In this document: positions 32,625-44,259 of the stretch, in pieces | How positions within the stretch are numbered: position 1 is the first letter of the stretch | Layout: each line of letters starts with the position of its first letter | Assembly: GCF_000001735.4 (NCBI RefSeq) | Contig: NC_003074.8 | Coordinates: 14,949,261 to 15,013,260, forward strand | DNA length: 64,000 nt | Direction of reading: 5' to 3' | Source of the DNA: Arabidopsis thaliana | Taxonomy: Eukaryota > Streptophyta > Magnoliopsida > Brassicales > Brassicaceae | Notes under the pieces: generated by a model | Seen by the model: the letters and a program-made list of their open reading frames with translations, nothing else | What the model was told of the DNA's origin: nothing | Databases searched by the model: none | Program-made: the position numbers and the translations under genes

Positions 32625-33460
32625 GATGTTGATGAAGAAACAGAAGCTGGAACCCTACCAAGAGTTAACTATACTTCTCAACTCAGCAAGCTGAAGAGAA
32701 ATTTTGACCACAAGAAGAGAGCAATAGAAGGGTTAGCTCAGACTGAAGATCCTACAAAAGATGACTGGTATGAGATGAGAAAAAAATTTAAATGGCAAAG
32801 AAGAGTCATAGAGGGATTATCTTCAAGGGTGATGAAGCTGAAAGATCAACTATGGATGTTTGAAAAAAGAGTTAATAAGTTTTCAATGAGTATTGATCCA
32901 AAGAAGATGGGAACTGCACTAGCTATCAAAGAGGACGAAGATTTCACAACAGAATGGTTTGCACCAGAAGATAAAAAAGAATTTCACTTAGAGGAAAGAA
33001 GCTTGGAGAGGAAGTTGTTGAGTGAGGAGGAAATCCCTATTCCGACTTATTCTCCAGGAGTGCTTAAACCGCCCACTAACCCCTCTACTGAAGAAGAACA
33101 CTTGATTCTTGATTCTGTTGCTGAAGAACTCCTGGACTCATGATAGAATACAAAGCTAAAGAGGATACCATTGGGGAGCTAACTTACAAGATGGAAGAAC
33201 TGAACCATGCAATCTTGGAACTTGAAGAAATGGTTAAAGGCTACCCCAGTTTTGAAATTGAGGATTGGTCAAAGGAACCTGGTTCAGAAGAAGAAGACTA
33301 CTCTGCTGATCAAAAGGAAGCTTATTTTGAAGAAAAATCAAATGAGTACTCATCCTACCATATGTCAAGGGGGAATGCAGAGTATGATTCATGCACTTAA
33401 GATTCAACCACTGAAGATGAGGACTTCTCTGCTCCTCTCTTCAACCTTTTTTCTGACTAA
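32625..33460 (+). pseudogene. Athila internal charged region
   Basis: Two frames (about 32640-33143 and 33140-33400) encode Lys/Glu-rich, probably coiled-coil segments with no catalytic motif. Sequence of this type follows the protease in shortened Athila elements, but I cannot assign a function. Confidence 0.5.
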
Positions 33461-33479
33461 GCCTTGTAAGAGTCAAGCT

Positions 33480-34264
33480 TAGTGACTTAAAACAAGCTCA
33501 CTTGGGAGGAAGTCCCATGTCTATCCATGTATATAAATTTATATTTCCCTTGTTATTTTTGATGTTTTTGTTTAAGTGTTTCAGGTTTATTTCATTGACC
33601 CTAAGGAAGTCAATGATCGAGTAAATTCAAACCAAGTCAACTAAGATCTCAACCGTTGATCGAGTAAGTGAGGAAGGATGTTTTGAGCCGTGCGATTGAA
33701 TGACTAAATGTGGGAAATCACGCTCACCGTTTGATCGAGTGATCAAGGGATAAGCATTCTCCACCGTTTGATTAACTATTGCGCACTTCAAGAGGATGCT
33801 CGATCCTTCACTCGAGCTTGAATGATTCGGCGACCAAGGAGTGATGTTGAGTGGCCCACTTGTTCCCCTTCACTTCATTACTCAACGGACAAACCATTTA
33901 CCCATGCCCCTCACCATTTCCAACTCGCTTTTACTATCCTTCCAAAGAGAATCCCAAGACCATCATCCTCCACCCATTGAAATCGCCAAACACTTTTGAA
34001 ACTCTCTCTTTCATCATCTCATTTTCGCAAACTCTCTCACAAAGCTTCAAAAGTTTCATTCCAAACTCTCCCTATCACTCTTCACGAATTCGTTCTCACT
34101 TCACCATATTTCACCAAAGTTACTCGATCACTTCCAAGTCCATCCTCAAATTTTTGATCGGTTTTTAAGCTCAATTTCCATCACCAAAAACCGAATCCTT
34201 TCCAGCTTGATACCTCTTGGAGAGTCGTTTTTGATTGCTTTGTTGAATCTCACCACCAATCTCC
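33480..34264. other. Athila internal non-coding spacer
   Basis: No domain seen. Several GATCGAGTGA-type words resemble the LTR composition. It precedes the second coding block and may contain its leader. Confidence 0.5.
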
Positions 34265-35940
34265 ATGGATTCAAGAAGGAAGAGTTCATCTTGGGCAAGA
34301 AGATCCTCTGTTGATAATGAAGAAGTTGAGGCTTTTGACATGAGTGGCATGACTGAACGCCAAATTCGCCAAGCTCGCTGTACTCAAAGATCAAGTTTGA
34401 TCCAAGGTGGAAGTTCAAGCCGCTCAGCCATGCAAAGAGAAGAAGTAGCTCGGGGAAAGAGGGTCGTTGAGGCTGAAGAAGAACACCATGAAGAGGCAGC
34501 CTTTGAAGATGCGGTTTCTGAGGAAGAGGGTGAGATCATCGGGGATGATACACCAGCCCCTGTTGGGAGAAGAAACCGGCCAAGGAGGAAGAGAGAGCCA
34601 ACCCCAAGCGAGTACTATCAATACTTGAAGAAGTTGAAGTTTGAGGGAACTAGATACCCTCATAAGGAAACGATGCAAGAGCTTGGTATTTGTGGTGATG
34701 TAGAATACTTGATGGAATTGGCCAATCTTGCAACGTTCATGAGCTGCCAATGTGGGGGATTTAAAGAGGAGAGCTGCCAACTCCTTGCAACCCTCAAGGT
34801 ACACTTCTGTGTTGATGATTCGGAGAAAGAAGAAAGAGGGGTCTTGGTTACATAACTTTCAAGGTTAGGGATGTCGAGTATACTCTTGATATTCGCCATG
34901 TTGATACCATTTTTGGGTTTCCAAGTGGAGAAGGAATCCGCCAAGACTAAGACCAAGATGAGCTAAAATCTCTTTGGAAGACAATCGCCGGCTCAAAGCC
35001 CTACTCGCCAGCCAAGAGCAAGAGTTCTTCAATTCGAAGTCCCGTGATTAGATACCTCCACCAATGCATCGCCAACACCCTCTTTCCAAATAAGACCACC
35101 GTATTTGTTAGCGAAGAAGAGTTATGCATGATTGACCAATCTTTGGTCTTCATTCTGAAAGAGACAAAAGATGGGAGAAAGATGGCGGGTGATAGAGCAA
35201 ACACTTTGCTGAGTGTTGTTCTTTTGGATCACCTATTGAGCTACAGAGAGTATGCTGCAACTATCCATCGCTCGGGAATTCGCGGAAGTCTTTGTGTTGG
35301 TGGTCTCTTAACGCTAAGACTGGGAGCTGTGGGGATGCAATTCGGAACCCCTGACGTGTTCCCCAAGTTCATTGACCTTGACTATCTCAAGGGGAAGGAT
35401 TTTCTTGACAAGACAACTCCGGCGGATCACTATCTCTTCAAGTTCAACCATCCGGAGCTTGGACCCTCTTTGTTACCCCTACCATGCGAGAATTGAACCT
35501 TAGTGAAGACAAGACGCAACATCAATTTCATGCCATCTCTTCTGTCCTGAACATCGACATCGGAGGAGCCAGAGAAGATGAACAAGAGTATACTCAAGTC
35601 GACTATGAGCAACAAGAGTATTATACTAAGGCTGACTATGAGCAGCAAGTCGAATTCGAGCAACATAGCGAGCAACCGGAGCAAGAGACCAACAAATTCG
35701 AGCAAGCTCATTATGACTGACCAAGGAGGAGATGAGATAGCTGAAGTTCACAAGAAGCTCGGAGTGCTTGAAGAGCTTGGGAACCTTCACAGCAAAACGA
35801 TGAAGGGTTTCAAGAAGAAGATGAGAACAATGAAGAAGTCGCTGAAGAGTATGGCTGCTCAAATCAAGGACTTCCAGAGCAAGCCAAAGCCACCGTCTTC
35901 CACCCACGAAGTAAGAAGAAGCGGTTCCACGATAGTGTGA
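34265..35940 (+). pseudogene. ATHILA ORF-1-family gene (env position)
   Basis: It begins at an ATG with MDSRRKSSSWARR and a Ser/Glu-rich N-terminus. Then come GTRYPHKETMQELGICGDVE, YLMELANLATFMSCQCGGF and, after frameshifts near 34850, a block with IRYLHQCIANTLFPNKTTVF and GDRANTLLSVVLLDHLLSY. A stop at 35496 and frame changes lead to a Glu/Gln-rich tail and a C-terminal coiled coil (KTMKGFKKKMRTMKKSLKSM). This matches the ATHILA ORF-1 family, which lies 3' of pol in complete elements. Its role is unknown. Three or more frame breaks make it a pseudogene. Confidence 0.75.
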
Positions 35941-35970
35941 TGTTGGCAGGAGATATCCGTCAACGAGCGC
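35936..35970. repeat. 35-bp Ulp1-gene footprint before the Athila 3' LTR
   Basis: It matches 28596-28630 with one mismatch (CAACG against CAAAG) and carries the same AGCGC next to the LTR. On the minus strand it still reads DGYLLPTSHY. Confidence 0.9.
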
Positions 35971-37668
35971 TGATAACACTGTATTTTACTTATTTTAGGC
36001 TTGTATTTATCATCATTTAGCTTAGTGATCACTCATTGTTTCATATCATTTGCATCACATTTAGCTTATTTTGCACACTTAGGCATTTAGGATCATCTTG
36101 CATACATATTGCATGTTTTGGTGTGTTTTCAGGTGCAAAAGGAGCTTACAAGGATTCAACTCGACCCTCTACTCTACCCAACCAGGAGGGAAGCAGTAGA
36201 GCATTCTACTCGACCAGTTCAGTCGATCCAGGCAGCCATAGAGGAGGAAGCAATTCACTCGACCCACTTACTCGATCAAGGCAGCCTTAGAGAAAGCAGC
36301 AGATCGATTTACTCGCCCCTCCTATCGATCCTCTACTCGACCCATTTACTCGACCAAGGGCGACCTACTCTACAAGACTTGTTGATCTATTGTTGATCTA
36401 TCAAAGCGTCTTCGGATCCTCCTCATTCCCCACTCAACCAGACATCTGAGCATACGAGTACGAGAGGAAAAAGTATCTACACGACCAATTGATCACTCGG
36501 AGCATGGAGGCAAAGGCGCAGACTTTGCAGCACCCTGTTTACTCGATCCCCAAGATCGAGCAATCGCCCAAACCGCCCAAACCGCCCAAACCGCCTCAAG
36601 TCTTTTGTCTTCTAGTGAATCTAGGGTTTTCAACATTTTAGTATAAATAGATCACTTTGGGGTTTGTCCAAAGGATCTAGCTTTTATCTCTTAGTTTTTG
36701 CTTGTGTTCTTGAATCTTAAAACCTTAATTACTCTTAATCTATTTTGTTTTTGCATTTAGTTCTTTGAGTAGAGTTGTTTAACTTGTTTAGATCCACATT
36801 TTGGTATGATTTCAGTAATTTCTGGGTTTGTGTTCTTGAGTATGTTGCTTTAGTAGTGATTAGGGTTCTTGAGGATGGATTAGATTAGGATAATCTCTAG
36901 GTTAGTCAGGTGGTTATGATTAGGTTAGATCCCTTTTGGATTCGTTGGCCCCTATGCGGTTTTCGCTGGCTAATGTGGCAATTCGACCTTAGGTATCCAG
37001 CGTCCAAAAGACGTTCAAATGGATGACTGATCTACGAATTCTAGAGATTTGTAGACTCTAGACCAAGAGATTGGCTAGACTGCTTATTGACTTTGGTAGA
37101 TTATTGCTTAAACCCTAGTCTGCTATGTTTCATCAACGAGAGTTGAGATTAGGAAGTGGTAGAGTTATGGGGGTCTCTGTCACGAGAGTGGATTGACCCG
37201 GTTTTTTAATCTATCGTCTAGGGTATCTGCCTTTCGCCTGTTAGCCACCTGATGAACCCTAGAGTTGCCCTTATCAATAGATCCATCCTTAGGACTTCTA
37301 TTCTTCTTAGATTTATTTGTATTTACCCGCTGGTTGCACTTTTATTTACCAGTTATTTGTGTCACCTCTTGATTGCATTTTAGTTCTTAAATTTGTTGCA
37401 TGTTGGTTCTACTCGACCCAATGATCAGGAAGGGCTTTTAAGTTCTTATTTTTGTTGTTTGAATCCTGACCTAGGATTGTTACTAGAAACCAACCATCTC
37501 TATAATCTGGCTTGACTTAGTTGCTTCTGTACACATCTTGATTGCTAGCAATAACAGTGGACTGGATTGAGACCCCTATAGCTGCATCGACATATTAGTG
37601 TTTAAGGGAATTGAACTGAACTGAACCTCACTTCAGCAAATAAGTAGGCCTAAAAAACCTACTTATCA
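35971..37668 (+). repeat. Athila 3' LTR
   Basis: 1698 bp, TGATAACACTGT start and CTACTTATCA end. It is longer than the 5' LTR because of small expansions near 36230-36290 and 36390 and an extra AAACCGCCC unit near 36570. Confidence 0.88.
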
Positions 37669-37673
37669 AGCGC

Positions 37674-38183
37674 GAGAACGACATACTGAATCCGCAATGA
37701 AGGGTCATCAGTAACTTTCTTCTTAAGCATTGTGATTACACGGGCAACAGTGACATCCGACTCAAGTCCGAATAAAGTGCTATAAAACGGAATCTCTTTC
37801 CCAGCGGTCCCCTTCTTCTTTTTTTTCTGAACAGCAAGATATTAGCCACAAGCAAGACCAGTTACGAGATGAAACTCATAGAGAGAAAATCGAACAGGCG
37901 TACCAGCATAAACAACCCAGATCTCGTTTGATTTGTTGATATCCAACTGTCGCACAAGAAAATATAGACCGGAAGTGACAGACCAGGCCGGTTTGTTTGG
38001 AAATTTCAACAGCCCACCAAGGGGAGAATCTCTGATAAGCTGGATTTCGTTATCCTCTAACGAATCAATGATACCGTGAAGAGTCTTCATCTTGTTGTAA
38101 ACATTGGCCCTTTCTCCAAGAGGTTCTTCGCCAGCAGAGATTAGACGATTAGGGAATTCAAGATCCATCATCTGCATACCCAT
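37674..38183 (-). pseudogene. Ulp1-like gene, 5' part with DUF1985 domain
   Basis: The minus strand starts at an ATG (38183) and reads LEFPNRLISAGEEPLGERAN, DSPLGGLLKFPNKPAWSV, NEIWVVYAGTPVRFSLYEFH and LVTGLACG. This is the DUF1985 pattern found at the N-terminus of MULE-carried Ulp1-like proteins. A stop follows (37842-37844), then a continuing segment (GTAGKEIPFYSTLFGLESDV...RIQYVVL). Its last codons join directly to the part beginning at 28630 once the Athila element is removed. True N-terminal exons may lie further right, but none was recognised. Confidence 0.75.
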
Positions 38184-38830
38184 GAAATAAATATGCGAAT
38201 TGAATAGGTAATCGTTGCACTATATTTGAGATTTAATGGCGAACTTACAAGAATAATGGAGGAAAAAGCAGCACTTCAATCGGAGAGTCGAAAGCAAAAC
38301 GGAGCAAAAAACCAGAAACCACATAGAGAAATGAGAGAGATGAGGGTAAATGTAATGAGATGAAGCGGTTGCAAAATAAACAAAAAAACACAACTCTTTG
38401 TTTCGCACCGTTCTCATGTTTATTATCACACCTATTCCCAAAAAATCTCGGAAACCAAATCTCGTAGAGAGATTTGATTTCTATAGGTTCTGACACACGG
38501 TACTGTTTAGCATATCTCACGCTTTATTCCCGATAGGCGGGTAGGGGTTAATAGGTCATAATTTCGGAACATACACTTTATAAATAGTGTCATATTGTGT
38601 CATTTAAATAATGAGTCTTCCATGGTCATCAATTGTAGAAATCCTCAATTTGAAAAATAATAATCTTACATTCAACTATGAATCTTCGTTATTTCCTCCA
38701 TTTAATATCTATGGTGAATCGAATAATTTCATTTACTTTTCCTTCTTTTATTTTAGTAGTCAAACTATCATCTTAATTACAAATCTACTATCAAGGTTAC
38801 ATATATTATTAAAAATCCCCTATATAAAAA
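38184..38830. other. Upstream region of the Ulp1-like gene and MULE edge
   Basis: No gene supported. The GGGTAGGGGTTAA segment near 38540 may belong to a degenerate terminal inverted repeat partner of 19990-20010, at low confidence. Confidence 0.35.
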
Positions 38831-38925
38831 CATTTTAAAAAATAAACCTTACCCTTAAATGTTATTAACAAGAATGTCATGTTGATGTGTCGTGGTAAGA
38901 AAGCTCCATAATCCAATTAATTATT

Positions 38926-39466
38926 TACCCTTCAGTTACTAGAGCATTTATATCAATTTGTCATTAGTATAACTACCATATATTTTCACTCAACTAATTA
39001 AACAAAATTATAATTTATTATCCAATTAACAAAATCAAATACCTAACATGAGTAATCTCAATAATCATTAATATAAAACCCTTTAAAATATATAATTTTG
39101 AACAATATATCAATCAAAATAGCATATGACGACTTACAATATATGATAAGCATGTTTATATCTGTATGTATATATTGTAACATATACATAAATTATATAC
39201 CCTTCAGTTACTAGAATATTTACATCAATTTGCCATTAGTATAACTATCACATATTTTCACTCAACTAATTAAACAAAATTACAATTTATTATCCAATTA
39301 ACAAAAGCGAACACCTAACATGAGTAATCTTAATAATTATTAACACAAACGCTTTAAAATATACAATTTTGAACAATATATCAATCAAATTATCATATGA
39401 CTACTTACAATATATGATAAGCATGTTTATGTGTGTATGTATATATTGTAACATATACATAAACGA
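38926..39466. repeat. 272-bp tandem duplication
   Basis: Unit one (38926-39197) and unit two (39198-39466) both start ACCCTTCAGTTACTAGA and end near GTAACATATACATAAA, with roughly ten percent difference by eye. A third, dispersed copy lies at 41245-41523. Confidence 0.85.
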
Positions 39467-40690
39467 TTTTTTGTATACTTATTATAAACATTCATACGTT
39501 ATCATTAGTCATATTAATCATAATTATATATATTTTCTGTTGTATATAATGGATAAAATTGTATATATCTGAAACAAATATCTTATTATATCATTTCAAA
39601 CATATTATATTTTTGTGAAGATAAAGTGAAATAACATGCCTAAGAAATTCTAAAATTTAAAACTTATTATATATAAAAGAAAAAATTATATAAAATTCAC
39701 AGTTTAGATTCTCCTCCGATTTAATCTTTAATCCAATTATCTTTTTATTTGATTATAGAGAATTTTAACAAACCTCCTAAATCAAAAGATTTCAAAAATA
39801 TTAAATCACTTTTTCAGGTTCAATGATTTCACGGGTAGAACGTATTCTGACACGAAATAAACGTAAATTTAAATAAAACAAAAAACTTTAGTTAAATATT
39901 TTGTTGTATACAAACAAATATTATATCTCACATAATGTTTTTACACATAATAATTTATTTCAATCGTTTAATCCCACACATAGTGTGGGTTCTTATCTAA
40001 TATGCTTTTATACACAATCATATGTTTTCCTAGAAAATGCATGTTTTTTTATCACCACCACCTACAAGAACATTATACCAAATTCTGACGAAAATTATCT
40101 TGACCATGTAATGAAATACAGTGCGTGTGTACGACTCAATTATGCGCTTCAACTAGGTAAAATGTTAAGTTATAAAAAAATTCCGATTTTTGTATTGATT
40201 TCGTTGAGTGTTCTTTGCAAATGTGGCTTAATAATAATAAAAAAATAGTTGGGTCACAGGTTTTAAATGCAAAAAAGTTTAGACATGACTATTACCCATA
40301 TTTATTAATGCAAACTCATAATTATATATTGTAATATTGATTATATACTTACATGTCAATAATATTGAGAGAAAAACAAAAACTGATACAATAAAATTTA
40401 TATGGAAGAAGATGATGCTTGAGAAGTTTTGATTTTGTTGTTTTACAAAGTTTGAAAGCGAGAAAAATAGTGATAGTGGTAAGAAATTTATGTGTGATTT
40501 TCCTATTACATTAACTTGAATTTGGATTTGAAAGAAACCAACACTGTATTGGGACAAAAAATCTGCAAATTCTAAGTTTAGAAAGTGTGTAGTTGGAAAT
40601 TCTTTTTATCTTTGTAGATATAAATGATCTTTTACTTCCATTTATGTGGTTCTGATGAATTTATGATGTATGTATGAAGATTTCTTGTAT
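39467..40690. other. AT-rich non-coding stretch
   Basis: No supported gene. Short open frames lack domain similarity. CACACATAGTGTG near 39975 is a chance-sized palindrome. Confidence 0.5.
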
Positions 40691-40692
40691 TT

Positions 40693-41195
40693 ATTATGAT
40701 TCATGAGTGTAGATATAAAGAAGAAGAATGGAAATCTGAACTAGATAAAGGAAGTTTTGGTCGGTGTGTATGTATTAAAGAAAACAAGAAATACACAGAT
40801 TTGGCAGGTATATTATGTGAGGTTTTCAGTTTGAATTCCACTGAATGCAATCCTATAATTAGTTACGGGATGCCGGAAAATATGTCTATGATGATAGAAA
40901 GTAATCGCCCTCATGTCTACATTGACAATCAAATCAGCTTGGATACATTTTTTTTGATTCGTAATGCGGATCCTAGTGTAAACTTGTTTGTATCTTTTTG
41001 TACTACTGACAATGGATGAGTGAATAGTTTGGCTACAAAGGGAGGCCATGATGCTGTAGCTGGGTTAAGGAGTGAAAATACACCAAAAACCATGGTAGAG
41101 GCTTCAAATGTAGATGCAACTAGTGAGGACGTTGATGAATAAGAAGACGTAGAGAAGGATAAAACAGATGAAGGTGAAGAGGATGAGGATAAGTA
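40693..41195 (+). pseudogene. MULE transposase N-terminal fragment
   Basis: A frame to 41019 reads SFGRCVCIKENKKYTDLAGI, then ISYGMPENMSMMIESNRPHV and YIDNQISLDTFFLIRNADPS, followed after a stop by an acidic tail (TSEDVDE, DEGEEDEDK). The layout resembles the N-terminal domain and acidic linker of Arabidopsis MULE transposases, as in the copies at 20.5 and 61.2 kb. The DNA-binding and DDE parts are absent. Similarity is by pattern only. Confidence 0.45.
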
Positions 41196-41244
41196 AAGGA
41201 TGGGGATCATAAGTTTGACAAAAAATTTAATGTACAATGAACCC

Positions 41245-41523
41245 CAAAAACATTTTAAAAATAAACTTTACCCTTACGTGTTATAAACAAAAAATGTCAT
41301 GCTGACGTGTTGCGCTGAAAAAGTTTCATAGCCCAATTAATTATTTGTCCTTCACTTATTAGAATATTTACATCAATTTGCCATTAGTATAAATACCACA
41401 TATTTTCATTCAACTAATTAAAAAAATTACAATTTATTATCCAATTAACAAAATCGAACACCTAACATGAGTAATTTTAATAATTATTAACACAAGACCA
41501 TTTAAAAAATATACAAATTTGAA
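41245..41523. repeat. Third copy of the 38.8-39.1 kb repeat
   Basis: It matches about 38830-39110, including CAATTAATTATTT, TTGCCATTAGTATAA and CCTAACATGAGTAAT, with more substitutions than the tandem pair. With the first copy it brackets the MULE fragment. It ends where the CACTA-type remnant begins. Confidence 0.75.
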
Positions 41524-43055
41524 CTGACAGAAAACTAACGGGATATCCGTCAGTTATGACATTATAAGAAATAAAATTTTATTCTTCTTCTTCACTTTGC
41601 TTTCTCTCCCAAAAATGAAAAATACGCAGATTTGCCGCCGATATCATCTTCCCGTCGTAATAGCCGGAAAACTCACCTCATATCTCAGATACGCATCTAA
41701 CTTAGGCCATTTCATCTCCAATCTCCCTTTATGATGTAAATTATCACTTCCACTTTTAATTTTCTAAGTTTTTGATAGATGGTGAATTGGAATCTAAATC
41801 TGTTAGAATTGAATAGGATATGGATTAGTATATGTCCGATTTTGAATCTGGATTTGTTAGAATTTGTGTTAGATTAGTTTTTTCTATATGATTTCATAAT
41901 TTTTGCAAAATTTGTGTTGTCTATTATATATGTGTGAGATTTGTTTTAGAGAAAGTTTTATATAATTTTATTATATGATTGTTGTTTTTCTATAGCCCAT
42001 CTTTAAATTTTTTTTAAAATATTTTATAAAGACTATTAGAGATGGCATGGTGACTTCCCCCGAATTAGGACGAGAGAAGATGAACGAAATTATTTATGAG
42101 GTAATATTTTGTCTCTAAAATATTTTAATATGCTTTACTTCAAGTTGTTTAACTCATTTTTTTTATTTGACTTGTAGGAACCCCATAAATCCAAGGGACG
42201 TATTTTGGGTTAGGAAATTTTTCCTAAATATCATCTTCTTCTCGTTCATTGGGTTTCTCATATGCCCCATCTTTCGATTATCATCAAGCTATGGAAGAAA
42301 AGAATGAACGGATTGCGGTTTTAGAGAAAGAAATGGAAGAACAGAAAGCAGCAATGGAAGAACAGAAAGAGGAGAACATGAGAGGGATGCATAGTACAAG
42401 AAGAGAGACGAGTAGTTGGCAACGTTCATGAATGAGATGCGCTTAAACTTGCCATTATTTAAGGATTTTCCCTCTTTGTTATTTATGGATTTAAAATGTT
42501 TTTACTAATAATTATGTTGTTCTGAATTTAAATATTTATGAAATTACTAAATTTAAAAGTTTTAAATATATATTATTTTGAAAATTTAATCAATTTTAAT
42601 TATGTAAAATTTTATATAGAAAAAATAATAAGACCCATTGGTAATAACGGACTTTTTACGTAACTTCCATTAGTAATCCGTCGGTAATGAAAAAATATTT
42701 TTTCGTATATTCCCTCAGTAATCCGTCGGTAATAACAGAGTTTTTTCGTATATTACCTCAGTAATTCGTCGGTTATGACGGATAAAATCGAAAAGTATGT
42801 TTCCGATAAACTGTTGGTATTCCCTCGAAAACCATCATCGACGGATTATCAATGGCTATGAACCGACGGAGTTTCGATGGATTAACTGACGAATGCTGCT
42901 GTCACTAATCCGTCGGTAATTGACCAATTGGAAATCCGTCGGTAATTGACCAATTGAAAATCCGTCAATAATCCGTCAATAATCCGTCATTACGAATGGA
43001 ATTTCTTAACCGACGCTTTAGAACCAACAAACGCATCTGTTAGTTTTCCCTTGAG
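41524..43055. mobile_element. Decayed CACTA-type (En/Spm-like) element
   Basis: The left end CTGACAGAAAACTAAC and right end GTTAGTTTTCCCTTGAG are imperfect inverted repeats, like eroded CACTACAAGAAAAC termini. Near the right end the word ATCCGTCGGTAAT recurs at least five times (42660-42960) with inverted or partial copies, as in CACTA subterminal regions. The interior has a short coding remnant. No transposase is present. Confidence 0.6.
42042..42431 (+). pseudogene. Fragment of a plant En/Spm-type transposase_24 protein
   Basis: Pieces read MVTSPELGREKMNEIIYEEP and, after frame changes, SYAPSFDYHQAMEEKNERIA with a Glu/Lys heptad stretch (LEKEMEEQKAAMEEQKEEN). That is the coiled-coil C-terminus typical of the accessory protein of plant CACTA elements. 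Stops follow at 42212 and 42431. The assignment rests on composition and context within the CACTA-like ends. Confidence 0.45.
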
Positions 43056-44210
43056 ATTGCGACTCTTAAATACTATTAAGCTACGATTAAAATGGTGAGA
43101 GGAGCCCAACAGAAACATACATGTCATATTGGAAGATTAAGACCACGAGACCAAGAATTGAAGAAATTACTACGTCGGTTGCAAGTGTTTTCTAGGTTTC
43201 ATCATTAATATCAATAAGATTCTTTGTTTGAGTCATCATATGGAATAAAGCTTTGCCTTTATAGCATTCATAAAAAAGCATTAGGCCGAAAACACATCAA
43301 CACGAATCATACAATGGTGTCATCACTTCTAACCATTATTCCATTTGATGATCTCCAACATGAACCCTTTTGATTCAAATGATGAAACCTACAACCATAT
43401 GCAACATCTCCGCCGTTAATGGTCTCACCGCTTCGAACCATTTAGACATTTGATGAATCCAAAAAGGACTGAGTTCTAATGGTTTATGATTTGCAAGTAC
43501 AAGAAGAGAGTAAAGATTACCCTCTATTTAAAGGCACAATTAGGATATATGATGTATCCTTGTTGAGGAGAAGAATGATGGCCGTTAGATTCATCTCTAA
43601 CGTCTAATTTTGAGTCATTTGAAAACTCTAGATTTTTTTCTATGTTATTCAACATATCTTTTTTTTTTGTAGGGTTATTCAACATATCTTAGACTAGCAA
43701 TTTATGTTTAACCTAAATGTAAAATATCTTTACTTTCTCTTTTTAAATAATATTTTCTACATATATGTAGTTTATTCAAACTATTTTTATGAAGTTCAAT
43801 AAATTTATATATATTACACTAAAAGTATTAAGTATTATACCCAATGATTAAATTTTAAATATGACTTCAGAAATTTGTCAATATAAATATATATGAAAAT
43901 TTTATTATTAACTTTGACTACGAGTTTTCCAGACATACTTGAACGGGCTTCATAGCAAATTCAATCGGTTATATTAATTTGTGATACCACTACAACATGT
44001 TATGATACATCATCTATGAATGTGAAGCTCTTCTTGGAGTTCTTTTCCCTATAGCCATGGACTTGTCCTTATTCATAAAGATCAATTTGACTTGACATAT
44101 ATGACAAAACAAATTTAATGGATATTCATGTTTCCTGCAACAAAACTAAAGAAATGAAGATAGTAAGGTCACACAATATTTTGAAGACAATTGGGTTAAG
44201 ATCTTTAAAC
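43056..44210. other. Non-coding stretch
   Basis: Repeat-derived, AT-rich sequence. An imperfect duplication of GGTTATTCAACATATCTT-type words occurs near 43645-43690. No gene was recognised. Confidence 0.5.
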
Positions 44211-44259
44211 TGGAATGGAGTTAAAACACATAAAGTGGGATAAGAAGATGTTATGAATG

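Larger units (their letters stand above)
28631..37668 (+). mobile_element. Athila-type Gypsy element, pol-less, inserted in the Ulp1-like gene
   Basis: LTRs of 1633 bp (28631-30263) and 1698 bp (35971-37668) have TGATAA...TTATCA ends. AGCGC lies at 28626-28630 and 37669-37673 as a 5-bp target duplication, and joining the flanks restores the host frame. Inside are an Asp-tRNA-type primer site, gag, protease and the ATHILA ORF-1-family gene. Reverse transcriptase, RNase H and integrase are missing. The 3' LTR is preceded by host sequence where a polypurine tract should be. Athila elements are concentrated in Arabidopsis pericentromeres. Confidence 0.88.

Noticed and set aside
33851-34168. Phe/Ser/Pro-rich frame in the Athila interior
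   Set aside because: Low complexity and no domain; lies in a probable leader.
19985-38560. Terminal inverted repeats of the VANDAL-like MULE
   Set aside because: Only about ten to fifteen loosely matching bases were found, and many such MULEs lack long inverted repeats, so no feature is claimed.
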